64,000 nucleotides of DNA from Sphagnum compactum (lineage: Eukaryota > Bryophyta > Sphagnopsida > Sphagnales), in NCBI GenBank assembly GCA_965153455.1, contig OZ234500.1, positions 9,672,001 to 9,736,000 of the forward strand, in the 5' to 3' direction. Within the stretch, counting starts at the first letter, position 1. Every line of letters starts with the position of its first letter. Below, piece after piece: positions 20,394 to 32,100 of the stretch. Position numbers and translations under genes: made by a program. The notes beneath the pieces are model-generated. The model had not been told where the DNA came from. It saw only the letters and a program-made list of their open reading frames with translations, and searched no databases.

Positions 20394-23300
20394 GAATTTA
20401 GCTTTCAGTGCCATAACAAGCTGAAATGCATGCACTTACTGTTGATTGGGTGATCAAAATTGCAATACACAAAAGATTGGACAAGAATCTCAATTGTTAC
20501 TACATGTTTCCTCTAAAAATCAATTGGATCTTCAAGCACATGTTTGCTTGAAATTGATCCAGCATATCGTACTATTGGGATTATTATCTTTACATTGATC
20601 AATATGAATTCGCAAAAAGTTCAAATGCTTTTAGCTCTGAACCTAAATGTAAAGATCTAATCCATGACTCAAAATTTGCGCAATGCACAATACCATAGCC
20701 AATATACAATGTACAAATGTTGCTACACAATTGAGCACCCTCAAGGCATAGAACTCATTTTCTTAAAACATGAATCTCACAAGGGAGTAGGAACTACCCC
20801 TTGCTTATTCCTGATCCTTGAGTGTTCATCAACTTGTCCCTGGGACATGCCTGCTCCAGTTTTGTGATCTGTTGGAAGAAATACATTGCTAATGTATACT
20901 GCATATCTATGACATGCAATAGCCAATGCCCAGCAAATTATGGTAATGAAAGACCAGCCAACTCGAGTGAATAGTAATATTTGCCCTCTCAACCTCCCTA
21001 GCATAGCTTTCAGAAGAAATTCCAGGCGACGCCTCTTTTGCAATGTGCTGCTTTGTGATAGTGGCAAAAAATTACTACTTGATGAATCCTCTGAAGCATC
21101 CCTGGTGATGGGGCCACTCTGAGCACCTTCAAAAGAGAACTTTTCACAGAGCATTACAAATAGGCCTTCCCCAATAGCATTTGCCACTTTGCGTCGCAAC
21201 ATTGCTGCCCTTGTTGATACAAACACAAGTGCTAAAGCACGGGTATCAGCTTCCAACAGAACACGGCGGAGTCCAACCCCCTCTTTGGCTAGCACCAGTC
21301 CAACCAAATTTGAAGCTGTTTGTGAGCTTTCCTGCATTTGTGTTTCCCCTGAGTTCACCACCTCAGGGACACTGTTGGGAACAATGACCATGTCAAGAGC
21401 AGCTCGGTCAGCAGCTGACTTTCTTGAGATTGCTACAAGGGAAGAAATACGGTCCCACTTTAACTGCCGCTTCTCGTCCAAAAGGAGGGAATGTAAAACC
21501 CGTTGAGTAGTTGGAGAATAGTCCAACAGCAATCGTCGTACAACATATGGATATGCAGCACCAAACGTCTTGAAATCTGGGTTGACAGCCAATCCGAATC
21601 CTTCCAGAGAAGCAAGTGAGCGGAGCACCAAAGTATAATAGGGTGGCAGTCGAAACCTGAACTTATAAGCCACCTTGAAAAAACTCTTTGTAATTTGCCC
21701 AAAACTGAAGTCTGGTACACCATTCTTTATCACTGCATTTGGGCCCTCTCCAAATGATCTTTCCAATGCCTGCATTAAAAAAAGTTAGAGGTGTAGCTTT
21801 ACTGCCCTCAAGCAGCATTCACCCTTATAGGCAAACATGCTCATGAGAGGAACCATCATATCATTACCAACAGAATTCACAATTGACACCAGTGGTAGAT
21901 GGATAAGTAAGTAAATGTTTCCTCCCATCAGTACGAGCAGGATACATGCTGGTTTCCCACTAGGATCAGTTTACTTGCAGTTCTGAGTGATAACCTGATA
22001 GTTTAAAACAGTAGCACCATTCTTGCCACTGTGATAAACAATGCAGTCTGTGAAAGCCTTGTCTCTTGAAAAGTCAAGACTTACTCTGTAGGTCAATTAA
22101 TTTCTCTTGCAGCAATTAGTTTCTTTGCAGACTAATTTGAATTCCTCTTTGACTGACCCATAAAGATCTCGAAGCATAAGCTGGAATGTCCTCAGGCATC
22201 CTTCATTCAGAAGTTCCTAAATCATGTTGATGTATGTGTAATCTTACCAAGCGTACTGCAAATCGGTCAGTGGTTGGCTTCAAGACGTCCATGTCTGCCA
22301 AATCATCAGTCAGACTCTGCCACTCTCCATTCACCAAATGAGCTATCAAAGCCAGCATTGCTCCTTGGTGCTTTTTCTCCATGTGGCAAATGAGGCCAAA
22401 ATCAATGAACTGCAGAGTGCCATCACGACTTAAAAGAATGTTGCCAGGGTGTGGATCAGCATGCATCACCCCTGTCTCTAGGAGCTGTATCAAGGCTGCT
22501 TCTGTTCCCTTGTTCACCTGTGGTCCACGCCCATAATAGTAAAGTTTCTATCACTCCACCATCCAGGAAAAGTTCTACACCTAGTTATTCAATCACTTTC
22601 ACTACATGGGGAGCTCCACAGCATGCCACTACTCTAGAAGCTTCTTTCAAAACTAGGGACCTCCTACCATTTTACAAACAATTTTGATTTTGGAAGTACT
22701 GAGGAACCTACCATGTTAAGAAGGCGATGTTTTGCTTCTTGCTGTTGTTCCCAAGTTGGTACAGTACCATCTGGGAGCTGCATTCCCTGTGCCACACATT
22801 GTAGGTCAAATGGGCGGTCCCCACTTAACCACTCCATTACAAGTACTTTCCGGCATGTTAAGTGTGGTAAGGTCTTTGGAACATACATCCAGGGGACATG
22901 CTTATGGGCTGCTGCAAATTCTGCTGCATTTGAAGCTTCATGCCTGTAGTCCAGTTCACCATAAAGTGCATGCCCTAGCTCATCCGCTACCAGAGCATAG
23001 TTGTTTGACAAGTTTGCCACTCTCTTAAGTAATATCAACTGCAGAGTAAACCAAGATGATCTTAGTACAACTAGCATAAAAAGAAGGCTGAAGCTTGCTT
23101 AGGGATATGACCCCATAGTAGCATCATGTGTCATTCTCTATTGGCAGGAGGAAGAGTATGTAGCATGTATAGCCCACCCCTTCATCTGTTTGCTATGCAC
23201 GTATGCAACATAAAAAACAATATGAAACTCTTTGGGGACTGTCCCTACCTTTTCCCCACACAAGTCCTCTTGTAGTCAGCCAGAGGCAGGAGCATTCAGA

Positions 23301-25052
23301 AGTCCTCACACAACTCAAGACCGTATCTCCTGGAGAGAAAATTGTGACAAATTTGCAAATGAGAGAAAATTGCAGATTTAGTGTAACACATCTGAGATGA
23401 AGGTAAAGGAGTGCACCCCGATTCGAAGAATGTATACATCCCGGGCAACACTGAAGAGTAAGTCAGGTCGCTGCACTTTGACAGCCACCTCTAGTCCATC
23501 TATTGTGCACCCACGGTATACCTGCACCAACAAATCCAGTTACATCTTCACCTAAACTGTTCCATATAAAGAAATAGTTGATGTTCCCATTAGGGGACCA
23601 GATTCTTCCAACCAAAACAACACACACATTGTCAATATGGCATCCCTTTGTCATCTCCTACCTGACCAAATGATGCAGCAGCCACAGGCTCCATTGATAA
23701 GTAAGCAAAGATGTTCCTCAGACTACACCCAAACTCTTCCTCAATTATGGCAACTGCCTCATCAGATGGAAATGGGGGCAGCCGGTCCTGCAGCTCCGCC
23801 AGTACCTACACTCACCCAACTCACCAGTTTACAAGACAGTTTACAAGACAGTTTCCATCCACCCACTAGGTGCAATTCACTCACTGCTGAAGTACTGTCT
23901 GAGCTGTCCCACATGGAGCAGCTTTTAGTAAAATCAGGTACATGCTCATATTTGGCCTCCATGGTGCAAAAGCTGATGGCATTCAAATCATCTTACCTTG
24001 GCAGTTTCAGTACCAATGATATCAGGTCTGGCTGAAAGTGACTGTGCCACTGCCAAAACCCACAATACCCCACATAAGAAAAGTAAATAGTAACATCCTG
24101 AACCATTTTTATCTCACTAAGAAGGACGTTTCAACCCCCAATATCGTAATGTCCTAAATATGGTGTCCTGCTGTTTTAGAATAGAGTTCACTGCAAGAAA
24201 GGATGTCATAAACACCTTTGATGAAAGTAGTGCCAAGTCCGAGCAAAGCCTGCTTCAGTGCTTCAGCTGTCTGCATTGTAAGCTGGGTATTTTCCTCCTC
24301 TGATATGTTTCCACCATTCTTCCACAATAGGGCTGCCTTTCGAACCCTTGATTGCAGAGCCACAGACCCAAATGCTGCAAAGACCTTGATGCCCATACCC
24401 ACTCAGCCCAATCACTATGGTGACTCCTCCCACACCCCCCCCCCCCCCCCTCTCCTAACTCCTGTGCTTAATTAAAATGTCTCATGAGCTCCCTCCTATT
24501 TACACCTCTCATTTTGAGTGTCCTCAGAAAGGGCTTTCACATGAGGTAGCTAGCAATCAAGCTTCTTCAGCCATATAACTTACTTTGACAAGATCTCAAG
24601 AAAAATTGGATAACTTAAAGCACCTGCTATTGGCAAGAGCTAAAGAAGTAACAATACCTCAAGGAGCCGGAAGATGAGAACATGTGGGCGGTGGTCAAAA
24701 TAGGCAGCAATTTGGTCTGGGTCATAGTTGTTTTGCAGTGGAACCCTAAAATTCCTAGTCACAGACCTAATGTGCTCAACATACTTTCCAAGCGTGTCCA
24801 CATCAGCTGCCATCACCTCAAATCCCCGCAGCTCTGCATGACACAGAAATGCTTTTGTTCTCAGTACTTGATACAAAAGAAGCTCCACTAGGTACATCTT
24901 GTGTCCAACATTTGTTCTTGTTTCACTGAGTAAATGCCAACCCTCAAAACTGGATCGCAGTTGGTGTCCTGTTGAATTCATAGCACTGTTCAAAGAAAAT
25001 CTCTAGAGGTCATATGCTTCACACACGAGTACTTACCTGGGTAGTAAGGTTG
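19943..25052 (-). repeat. Right copy of the direct segmental duplication (intact ABC1K block)
   Basis: Partner of 790-4491 in the same orientation. This copy keeps exons 3-10, the introns and the 3' flank of the kinase gene. Beyond 25052 it continues into exons 2 and 1, which have no counterpart on the left. It is therefore the parental or better preserved copy. Confidence 0.9.
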
Positions 25053-26542
25053 GGGCCATGGTGCTGGTGATGTTGACACTGCATCTTCAATTTCCAGAAA
25101 TTTCAATGCAACAGTATCTCTAATCCCATCTTTCAACGAAGGACCCACAACCTCCTTCACCCATTCTGACATCTTGTTCACATATGTCACATCCTTAGCA
25201 GCTATATTGGTAATACCTGTGTTGTCAGCTGTCCTTTTGGCCCAACCTGAGACCATTTGCATATCCCTAAACAAATGCTTGCCAACACCTGTATTCCGCA
25301 GTCTATCCCACAGGTTGCCCTGTGATCTTTTCTTTAAAGCTCGTCCTCTAACAAAAGAGCCCTGCCCACTTTGTAAAATTTTCACAGTCTCCCTTACTGC
25401 AGTTTGTACCTGGGTGCCTCCTTCACCAGATGCAAGTCTTTTCAAAGAGCTTCCATGCTGTTGCAATATTCCTGCAGTTTCAGCAACAGCTGCCTCCCAG
25501 GCAGAATTCTCATCCTCAAAACCAATACCAAACCTTGAAACCTGAAACTCATCACTGTATCTACCTGTGGCCAACGAACTGGAGCCTTGCTGCATCAAAG
25601 TGGCCGTCTCTACAGCTACAGACTCTAAAGCACTACCCTCCTCCAGCACAGTCATGTAAGCTCCTTCTGATAAACCTAGTTTGTCCCCTGTTTCAGGTTC
25701 CCCAGGCAAATCATTGCTGGCTTCTCTGGCTCCAATTCTGTTCTCAGAAACTTTTCCTGTGAATGTTTGGCCTTCATCGAAGACCCAAGCTGCTTCTGCT
25801 TTTTCTAGATTTTGATTTTCAACTGCACTAAAAGTCCCCTCCTTCATCCCGGTTTGCAATGCTGCCATATGTGGCATTACTCTTTTACTCAAAGAGCCCT
25901 GATATTTCCTTGAACCTGCATGTCAAAGTAATCATATCAGTCAAAAGAATTGCAAGGGGAAGATGTACACAACTTAGCAAAAAGGACTTCACAGAACAAA
26001 AAAATTGAAGTGTGAATGGAGAACTGTTTAATACCAGGCTTGGTGGAAATTGGTCCAGAGAGAGCATTTGGCATCTTGGAAATCTGCCACCCTATGTTCC
26101 TGGCTGTCCTCCCTTGTTTCCAACTGCTTGGGCTTGAATGCGATGCTTCACAATTACCAGAATTCCATTTTCTGTTTCTAGGACAAGAGTAATTACCTCT
26201 GCAATTTGAACCAATCGATAGAGCTGCACCTCTTGAACTTACTGAAGGACAGGCAGCTGGTCTCATGCAGACAGTTTTTCTAGACCTTGCATTCAAATGA
26301 ACTGGGAAGGCAGAATAATGGCTAGCTTCACTGATGAAGCCTCCGTGAGATTCTTGACCAGATGATCTACAGTTTCTTGCCGACTGCTTTTCTGATGTTG
26401 ATGAGTCTAGGAGAGAGGGGAATGCTGAAGTGGTGGGTTTTGGGGAGAGAGTGGCATAGGCCATGTGTGTTCTTGGATAGTAAGTAACAGCAGATTTGGG
26501 TGCACAACCCACCTGCCCCGCTGCCACCATTGGTGCTGCCAT
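20777..26542 (-). CDS. Plastid-type ABC1-like (UbiB/ADCK family) atypical kinase, 10 exons
   Basis: Exons: 26542-26035, 25915-25037, 24833-24658, 24384-24216, 24049-23997, 23805-23662, 23521-23417, 23038-22712, 22517-22248, 21769-20777. They join in frame to 1207 codons. The chosen ATG (26542) opens an Ala/Ser-rich N-terminus suited to a plastid transit peptide. About 460 residues of low-complexity sequence precede the conserved domain. Domain motifs: FIKVAQSLSARPD (577-589), the family's KxGQ motif with Ala for Gly; Ala-rich loop VAAASFGQ (636-643); VAVK with Lys658; HADPHPGN (806-813); DFG (826-828). The long C-terminal region ends with one hydrophobic segment (about 1140-1160), a possible membrane anchor. 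Relatives act in chloroplast envelopes and plastoglobules, affecting prenylquinone and lipid metabolism and stress responses. The precise orthologue is not certain. Exon 3 is the exon lost in the left copy. Confidence 0.9.
24435..24450. repeat. C16 homopolymer in intron 3 of the kinase gene
   Basis: Sixteen consecutive C on the plus strand inside intron 3 (24657-24385). Homopolymer length is prone to sequencing error but does not affect coding. Confidence 0.85.
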
Positions 26543-27420
26543 CGTGCCTCCTTCCCTCTGTAATGTCTGCAACAACTTTCTAACACTGCTTCAGCAGTTC
26601 ATTCATAACCAAACCATGCGGTTTGTCTAAGACTGCCCAATACAATTAACTACAGTAAACTATGTAGCACAGGATCTATGGGTATGTGAGTGAGAAAACT
26701 TCATGTGGAGCTTGCCAGAGAACTGAAAAAAAACTACTTTACACCTGGCTGTGGGAAGAGGTTCCTTGGCTCACAACAGATGATTGAACTCCTTCCCTCA
26801 TCTTCTAATCTGATTCTCATACGTAAGAAATCTCCAAACAGTCACTCAACAAGTCCCTTCCAAGATCCTCTTCAGAACCATTCTCCCCAACACACGAAAC
26901 CTCAAAACCTAAAATCAAAAAATTCCCCTCATTAGACATCTCCATGAACCACCAACAACAGAAATTTGGAGACGTTACTCCTAACCTCAAGAAAGAAGCT
27001 CGAATCTCTCCAACGATCGATGCCCTTTGCCAAAGATATTTTCAAGAAGCACCTCTCTTTTCAAACAAAAAGCCCAAAACCCATTTCCTTCTTCATTTTT
27101 TTTTGCTCGACTAACCATCCAAAACTAAAACACAAAAGCTGCGAGACTCCCGTTTGGACCACACATCCCTTTGTCGCTGTTGTGGCTATTTTCTGCGACG
27201 CGCACGACACACGGGCGACGACAAGAACGACAGCGGCAACCGAGCTGCGTCCTAAATGGGTAAAACTCCCCCCCCCGGGTATATTTGGCGGGTACCATCC
27301 TCCGGCGGTTAGGAACCGACGGTTCCAAATTCGGTGGTTTAAACCCAGGACCCTACCCGGAACTGGGGGGGGGGCGGTAACAAATTGTCGAATAATTAAT
27401 TAAATTTTAAATTTTAACTT
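26543..27420 (-). promoter_or_regulatory. 5' leader / promoter region of the ABC1-like kinase gene
   Basis: Region directly upstream of the kinase start. It turns GC-rich at about 27180-27375, with C9 and G10 runs and a perfect odd palindrome GGAACCGACGGTTCC at 27312-27326 (arms of seven around one A). Beyond about 27390 the sequence becomes strongly AT-rich. The GC-rich block probably marks the core promoter. The transcription start cannot be placed. Confidence 0.4.
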
Positions 27421-28205
27421 TGGCACTTGGTTTTTTAATTCTGAAAATTTCGGCAAAACAATAAACACATCCTTTTTATGTTTATGGTACTCTCGGTCTT
27501 TAAGTTCTTGAATTTTAAGGTTCGCAATTCAAACTTGAAAGTTGCAAAACTTGCATATTTTTAATTTTATAATAATTGTAAAAAAATCGGAACAAGTAAT
27601 GTTTTTAAAAAAAATTAGCAAAACAAAAATAATTTAATTTATGGCAAATTTGTTCATGTACTATGGTATTCCACAATTGTGAATGTGTTTGAGGCCCAAT
27701 ACAAATGTGTCTTCTCTCAACATGTTTCCTTTGTCATATTTCGATCTGGTGACGAGCTTGTCACGAGCCCAAAATTAGGGTTGTAATAATGTAATTTTTT
27801 AATTTTCGACTTGGTGTGATTCTTCTTGTTTTTTTACTTCGTGCTATAACAAATTACAACAACGTGAAATAAGGTATTATTTTGTTCAAATTGCATCACC
27901 TTTTGTTTTTTGTCTTTTTCCATCATGTGCAACAACAACAAATTTATTTTTCTTTAGTTTTAAAAAATGGATTTTTTTTTATTTTGAAATTATTGTTATT
28001 ATTATTATTATTATTTTCATCATCTACTATAATATTGTGATATGCGTAGTGAAATTATAATGAAGTTATGATGATTTTCAACATGTCAAATTCATAGTTT
28101 TCACAAAATTTCATTTTACTATTTTGAGGATTATTTAATGACGAAACTAACCTTAGGGTAAGGTAGTGCAGTTATCAAACTTAACCATCCTCCCTAAGGA
28201 GAATC
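27420..28205. other. AT-rich intergenic, no gene seen
   Basis: Long A and T runs, an (ATT)n stretch near 27995-28015, and no open frame of note. Confidence 0.6.
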
Positions 28206-28209
28206 CTCT

Positions 28210-28408
28210 TTTCATCCACACCATATAGAGAGCAATTATGACAATTTTTCATCCATCTCACATAGAGAGCAATTATGACAATTTTTCATCCATCCCACAT
28301 AGAGAGAAATTATGACAATTTTTCATCCACCCCACATAGACAGCAATTATGACATTTTTTCATCCACCCCACGTAGAGAGCAATTATGACATTTTTTCAT
28401 CCACACAA
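28210..28408. repeat. Tandem array 1: 37-38 bp unit, five copies
   Basis: Copies share the core AGAGAGCAATTATGACA followed by TTTTTCATCCA, spaced 37-38 bases. Divergence is low. It is the first of three unrelated arrays in a row before the NF-YB gene. Confidence 0.9.
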
Positions 28409-28505
28409 ACCGATTTCGGGGTCGATTACGCCAATAAGAGCTGAGGGTGGTAGCTCTGATTTTAGTTGGCTAATGGAATGAAGGTTGAAGTTTATGGCCT
28501 TGTGA

Positions 28506-28930
28506 CTCCTGATCTGATAGTCAATCAGAGCATTGAGATTTCTCTATAGGGATGGGTATGTAGATGGGTATGTATGTGGGGAGTCACCATATCCCTCCTG
28601 ATGTGATAACCAATCAGAGCATCGAGATTTCTCAATAGGGATGGGTATGTATGTGGGGGCAGTATGTCCCTCGTGACCTGATAGCCAATCAGAGCATCGA
28701 GATTGCTCGATAGGGATGGGTATGTATGTGGGGGCAGCTATGTCCCTTGTGACCTGATAGCCAATCAGAGCATCGAGTTTGCTCGATAGGGATGGGTATG
28801 TAGATGGGTACTTATGTATGTGGGGCATCCATGTCCCTCCTGACCTGATAGTCAATCAGAGCATCGAGATTGCTCGATAGGGATGGGTATGGAGATGGGT
28901 ACCTATGTATGTGGCGCAGCCATGTCCCCC
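28506..28930. repeat. Tandem array 2: 75-92 bp unit, five copies, CCAAT-bearing
   Basis: Each unit reads TGATAGCCAATCAGAGCATC or a close variant, followed by an inverted repeat ATCGAG-ATTG-CTCGAT, then GGGATGGGTATG and a variable-length (T)ATGTATGTGGGG section. Units start near 28506, 28592, 28676, 28752 and 28842. The three middle units hold CCAATCAG (CCAAT at 28610, 28685 and 28761). The outer two have TCAAT instead. Confidence 0.9.
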
Positions 28931-28960
28931 ACATGTTTACTATGGAAACACAAAAACACT

Positions 28961-29295
28961 TACATGACATGGTATTCGGATATCCTGAGAAGGCCGGGTG
29001 GTTCATGTACCTGGATGAACGCCATGTCCTTGGAGTTTACATGACATGGTATCCGGACATCCTGAGATGGCCGGGTGGTTCATGTACCTGGAGGAACGCC
29101 ATGTCCTTGGAGCTTACATGACATGGTATCCGGACATCCTGAGATGGCCGGGTGGTTCATGTACCTGGAGGAACGCCATGTCCTTGGAGCTTACATGACA
29201 TGGTATGTACGTGTGACATGCTATCCGGGATATCCTGAGAAGGCCGGGTGAAGGCCGGGTGGTCCATGTACCTGTATGAGCGCCATGTCTTGACT
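28961..29295. repeat. Tandem array 3: 77-bp unit, three copies plus a degenerate fourth
   Basis: TACATGACATGGTAT recurs at 28961, 29038, 29115 and 29192, a period of exactly 77. The unit includes GGCCGGGTGGTTCATGTACC and CGCCATGTCCTTGGAG. The last unit is rearranged and contains a small internal duplication of GAAGGCCGGGTG. Confidence 0.9.
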
Positions 29296-29678
29296 CTTCC
29301 CAAGGGAGGAAGTGCGACCCGGCCGGATCATCATCTTGTTCGTCGTTGTCGTTTTTGCGTTGCTTTTTTTCTTTTGTTTTTTTGGTGTTGAGCTGCGTCT
29401 CGTGATCTTCTATTGCCACTTGCGCTGACATCTATCTCTGCTGCTTCACTAACTCTTGTGTTCTGACTTTTTTCTTCTTCTTTTTTTCCGCTTTTTGGGT
29501 GGGCTTTTGTTTCTATATTTCACGTTGAATGGTCAGATGATATAGAGAGAGTTGGCGCCAAGACTCAGATATATTGCAGGCAAGTAAGTAGGCTCGAATT
29601 TTGTGAAATCTGCGGGTAGAGCAAGTGGGTCTTGTGGGTTGTGGTTGTTGTCTCGATTTCGTTTCCGGGCTCGTGGTT

Positions 29679-29698
29679 TGTGTGTGTGTGTGTGTGTT
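29679..29698. repeat. GT microsatellite
   Basis: Run of GT dinucleotides about 410 bases before the NF-YB start codon, probably in its promoter or 5' UTR. Confidence 0.8.
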
Positions 29699-30108
29699 TG
29701 TGTTTTTTTCGGTTTTGGTGAAGTGGGTTTCTTTTGGCAGCAAATCGTAGCTGGTTTGTTGTTTTTTCTCTGCCTTGTTGTCGACTTCGTTGGTTTTCGA
29801 CCGGGTTGGACATCTTGCGAGTTGGTTTCTAGCTTCAAGTGGAGACATCTGGTGATGTCGTTGAGAGGTCAGTGACCGGAGACGGTGGCTAGTGGGGGGA
29901 CCATTTCAGTAGTGCAGATCAAGGGTTTTTCTCTACCTGGTGGTGGTTTGAAGCACGGCTTTCTTGCGGGCGGACCTTAGTTTTGTACAGAGGGTGATGT
30001 GTGATTAGGGTGTGACGCTCCAAGAGACTGGAAGGCGAAGAGGGAGGAGGAAGGCGACGAGAAGAAAGGTAGGTGAAGACGAGAGGGAACAGGAAGGGCC
30101 GGGGTGAG

Positions 30109-31170
30109 ATGGCCGACGGCTATGGTCAGCAGCCGGGCTCCCCCGATAGTAGTCCGCATTCGGACAATGAGTCGGGCGGCGGTCACTACCAGGATGCGTC
30201 GGTCAGGGAGCAGGACCGGTTTCTTCCCATTGCAAATGTGAGCCGTATCATGAAGAAGGCGCTCCCTTCCAATGCCAAAATTTCGAAAGACGCCAAGGAG
30301 ACGGTGCAGGAATGCGTCTCGGAATTCATCAGTTTCATTACAGGTATCTAAGTCATCTAGAACACCAGAAATTTAGACGATTGGTGTGTACGAGGTAGGC
30401 AAGACCCTGGCCCCAGACTGGTTTGGCTTGTGTGGAGTTCTTCTTTTCTCCGTTTTTCACAGGAATTCATCTTTTAGTCGTTTTACTCACGGATTTTGTC
30501 AATCTTCAATATCTGGAAATTGACTTGACTGGGGAGCGGCATCCCCCGACACCTGAAAATCAAGGGGTGTGTGTTTGGGGATGCACGCAGATTTTAACAA
30601 AACTGTTAGGTACGAGATCACATAACTTAGAAATGTGGAGTTCTTGGGTGGGTGCAAATTTCATCACTGGCACAACAGTGATCAGGAACTTTTCCCGAGG
30701 CAGAGTGAATGCAGATTGTGACCCTGACGAATCTTGCAGGTGAGGCTTCTGACAAGTGCCAGAGAGAAAAGAGAAAGACTATAAATGGTGATGATTTGCT
30801 GTGGGCAATGAGTACCCTTGGATTTGAAGACTATGTGGAGCCTCTTAAGGTGTACCTTCACAAGTACCGGGAGCTGGAGGGCGAAAAAGCTTCAACTGCC
30901 AAGCAAGGGGACCAATCTGGTAGCAAAGAGGGGAACCAAGGAGGCATGTCGTCCATGAATGTTGGCATGCAGGGCGGGATGAATGGTGGCATGAACAACA
31001 TGAGTGGACCCATAAATGGAGCAATACATCCTGGATCAATGCAGATGATGCAGCAACAATATGGACAGCAGCAGCCACCCCCAGGTATGATGTATGCGCC
31101 TCATCAGATGATGTCTCAATACCAACAAATGCCTATGCAGAATGGTGCAGGCCAACCTCGTAGAACATAG
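30109..31170 (+). CDS. NF-YB: Nuclear factor Y subunit B (HAP3/CBF-A), two exons
   Basis: Exons 30109-30343 and 30740-31170 join in frame to 221 residues. NF-YB pairs with NF-YC through histone folds, and NF-YA then joins to bind CCAAT boxes. The start ATG was chosen where the acidic, Ser-rich N-terminus ([20 protein letters not shown]) begins; the in-frame triplets upstream are not ATG. The histone-fold core runs from [20 protein letters not shown] (residues 33-52) through [20 protein letters not shown] and [20 protein letters not shown] to [16 protein letters not shown] Lys in KISKDAK, where LEC1-type proteins have Asp, marks it as non-LEC1 type. The C-terminal part is Met/Gln/Gly-rich. The 396-base intron splits the codon for Gly in FITGEASDK, where plant NF-YB genes often carry one. 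CCAAT-bearing repeats lie 1.3-1.5 kb upstream. Confidence 0.96.
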
Positions 31171-32100
31171 AAAACAAGGTACAGAGGATGATAACAAAGA
31201 ATGCAAACCACAAGTTATTTTGCCATTTTTTTGGGGATTGCCAGAAAACTTGAAATAGCAAAGACTTACTGTCAAGGATAGGGACAGAGACATAAGGAAG
31301 AGAATTGGGAAGGAATATCAAGGGATGAAGACTGCAAATGTACCACTAGTCTTGGGAACAGATTATCAACAAAGGTGCTGATGGCCAGGCATCAGAGGCT
31401 CACTGCTACCAAGGGCAGCAGCTTGCTGTCAAAACTGGAGGGTAGTGGGAAGGATGTGTTGCAGCTTTGGACTGACAGTTTGTTTGCCTCTGCTTTTGGG
31501 CCATCACCCTAGCAAATTTGAAGTTTGTGCATTAGATTCGTCAATTAGACATGCTTTTTTCAAAAAGGCGCACAGTCAAAGAAAGAAGGGTTGTATGGTA
31601 GTAGGTTTGGGAGTTTGGATGTAGTCTTCTTTTGGCTCTGTGACCAATTAGAACATCTGAAACACACTCTCTGGTCATGGGATGATGGCAGCCAGTGACT
31701 TGTTGGTTTAGTTAAGCAGAGGCTGCCATGGTCCATTGATTTCTATCGAGCTCTCTCTGTACATGCTAATTCCAAAGACCTGCTGATCTAACACTAGTGG
31801 TAGGAATAACTTTTTCTGTTTTGGGGGGGGGGGGGGGTTGTTGGGCTGTAGTATTGACCAGGATCAGCCAGAATATTTGTATGTCACTGGCATGTTTCTT
31901 TGTACTGAAAATGTCGGATGGATTTGACCATTGTTGTTGACCAGCCTATTTGCTGTTGTGGTTTTTTTTGGTTTTTTACAATGAAGATGTGTATGTCATG
32001 TTTGTCAACTTGTCAAGTAGTTGAGACTGATTTCTAAGGTTTTGGTTGGCAGGTTATGTTTAATCCATTGCATTCTTTGAATGCTAAATAAAGTGCTTCA
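31171..32100 (+). other. Likely 3' UTR of NF-YB with polyadenylation signal
   Basis: No coding potential. A run of fifteen G lies at 31823-31837. A canonical AATAAA at 32087-32092 followed by a T/G-rich stretch is a candidate poly(A) site, which would give a long 3' UTR of about 0.9 kb. The transcript end is inferred. Confidence 0.4.

Noticed and set aside
26543-26575. Upstream extension of the kinase start (MLQTLQREGGT)
   Set aside because: The first codon would be TTG. The first true ATG is at 26542.
28210-29295. CRISPR-like arrays
   Set aside because: The repeats are contiguous tandem units without unique spacers, and the sequence is plant nuclear DNA.
29513-29848. Three overlapping minus-strand frames of 80-111 codons
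   Set aside because: They overlap the GT microsatellite and give low-complexity His/Thr/Lys-rich products in all frames. They are most likely the 5' region of NF-YB read backwards.
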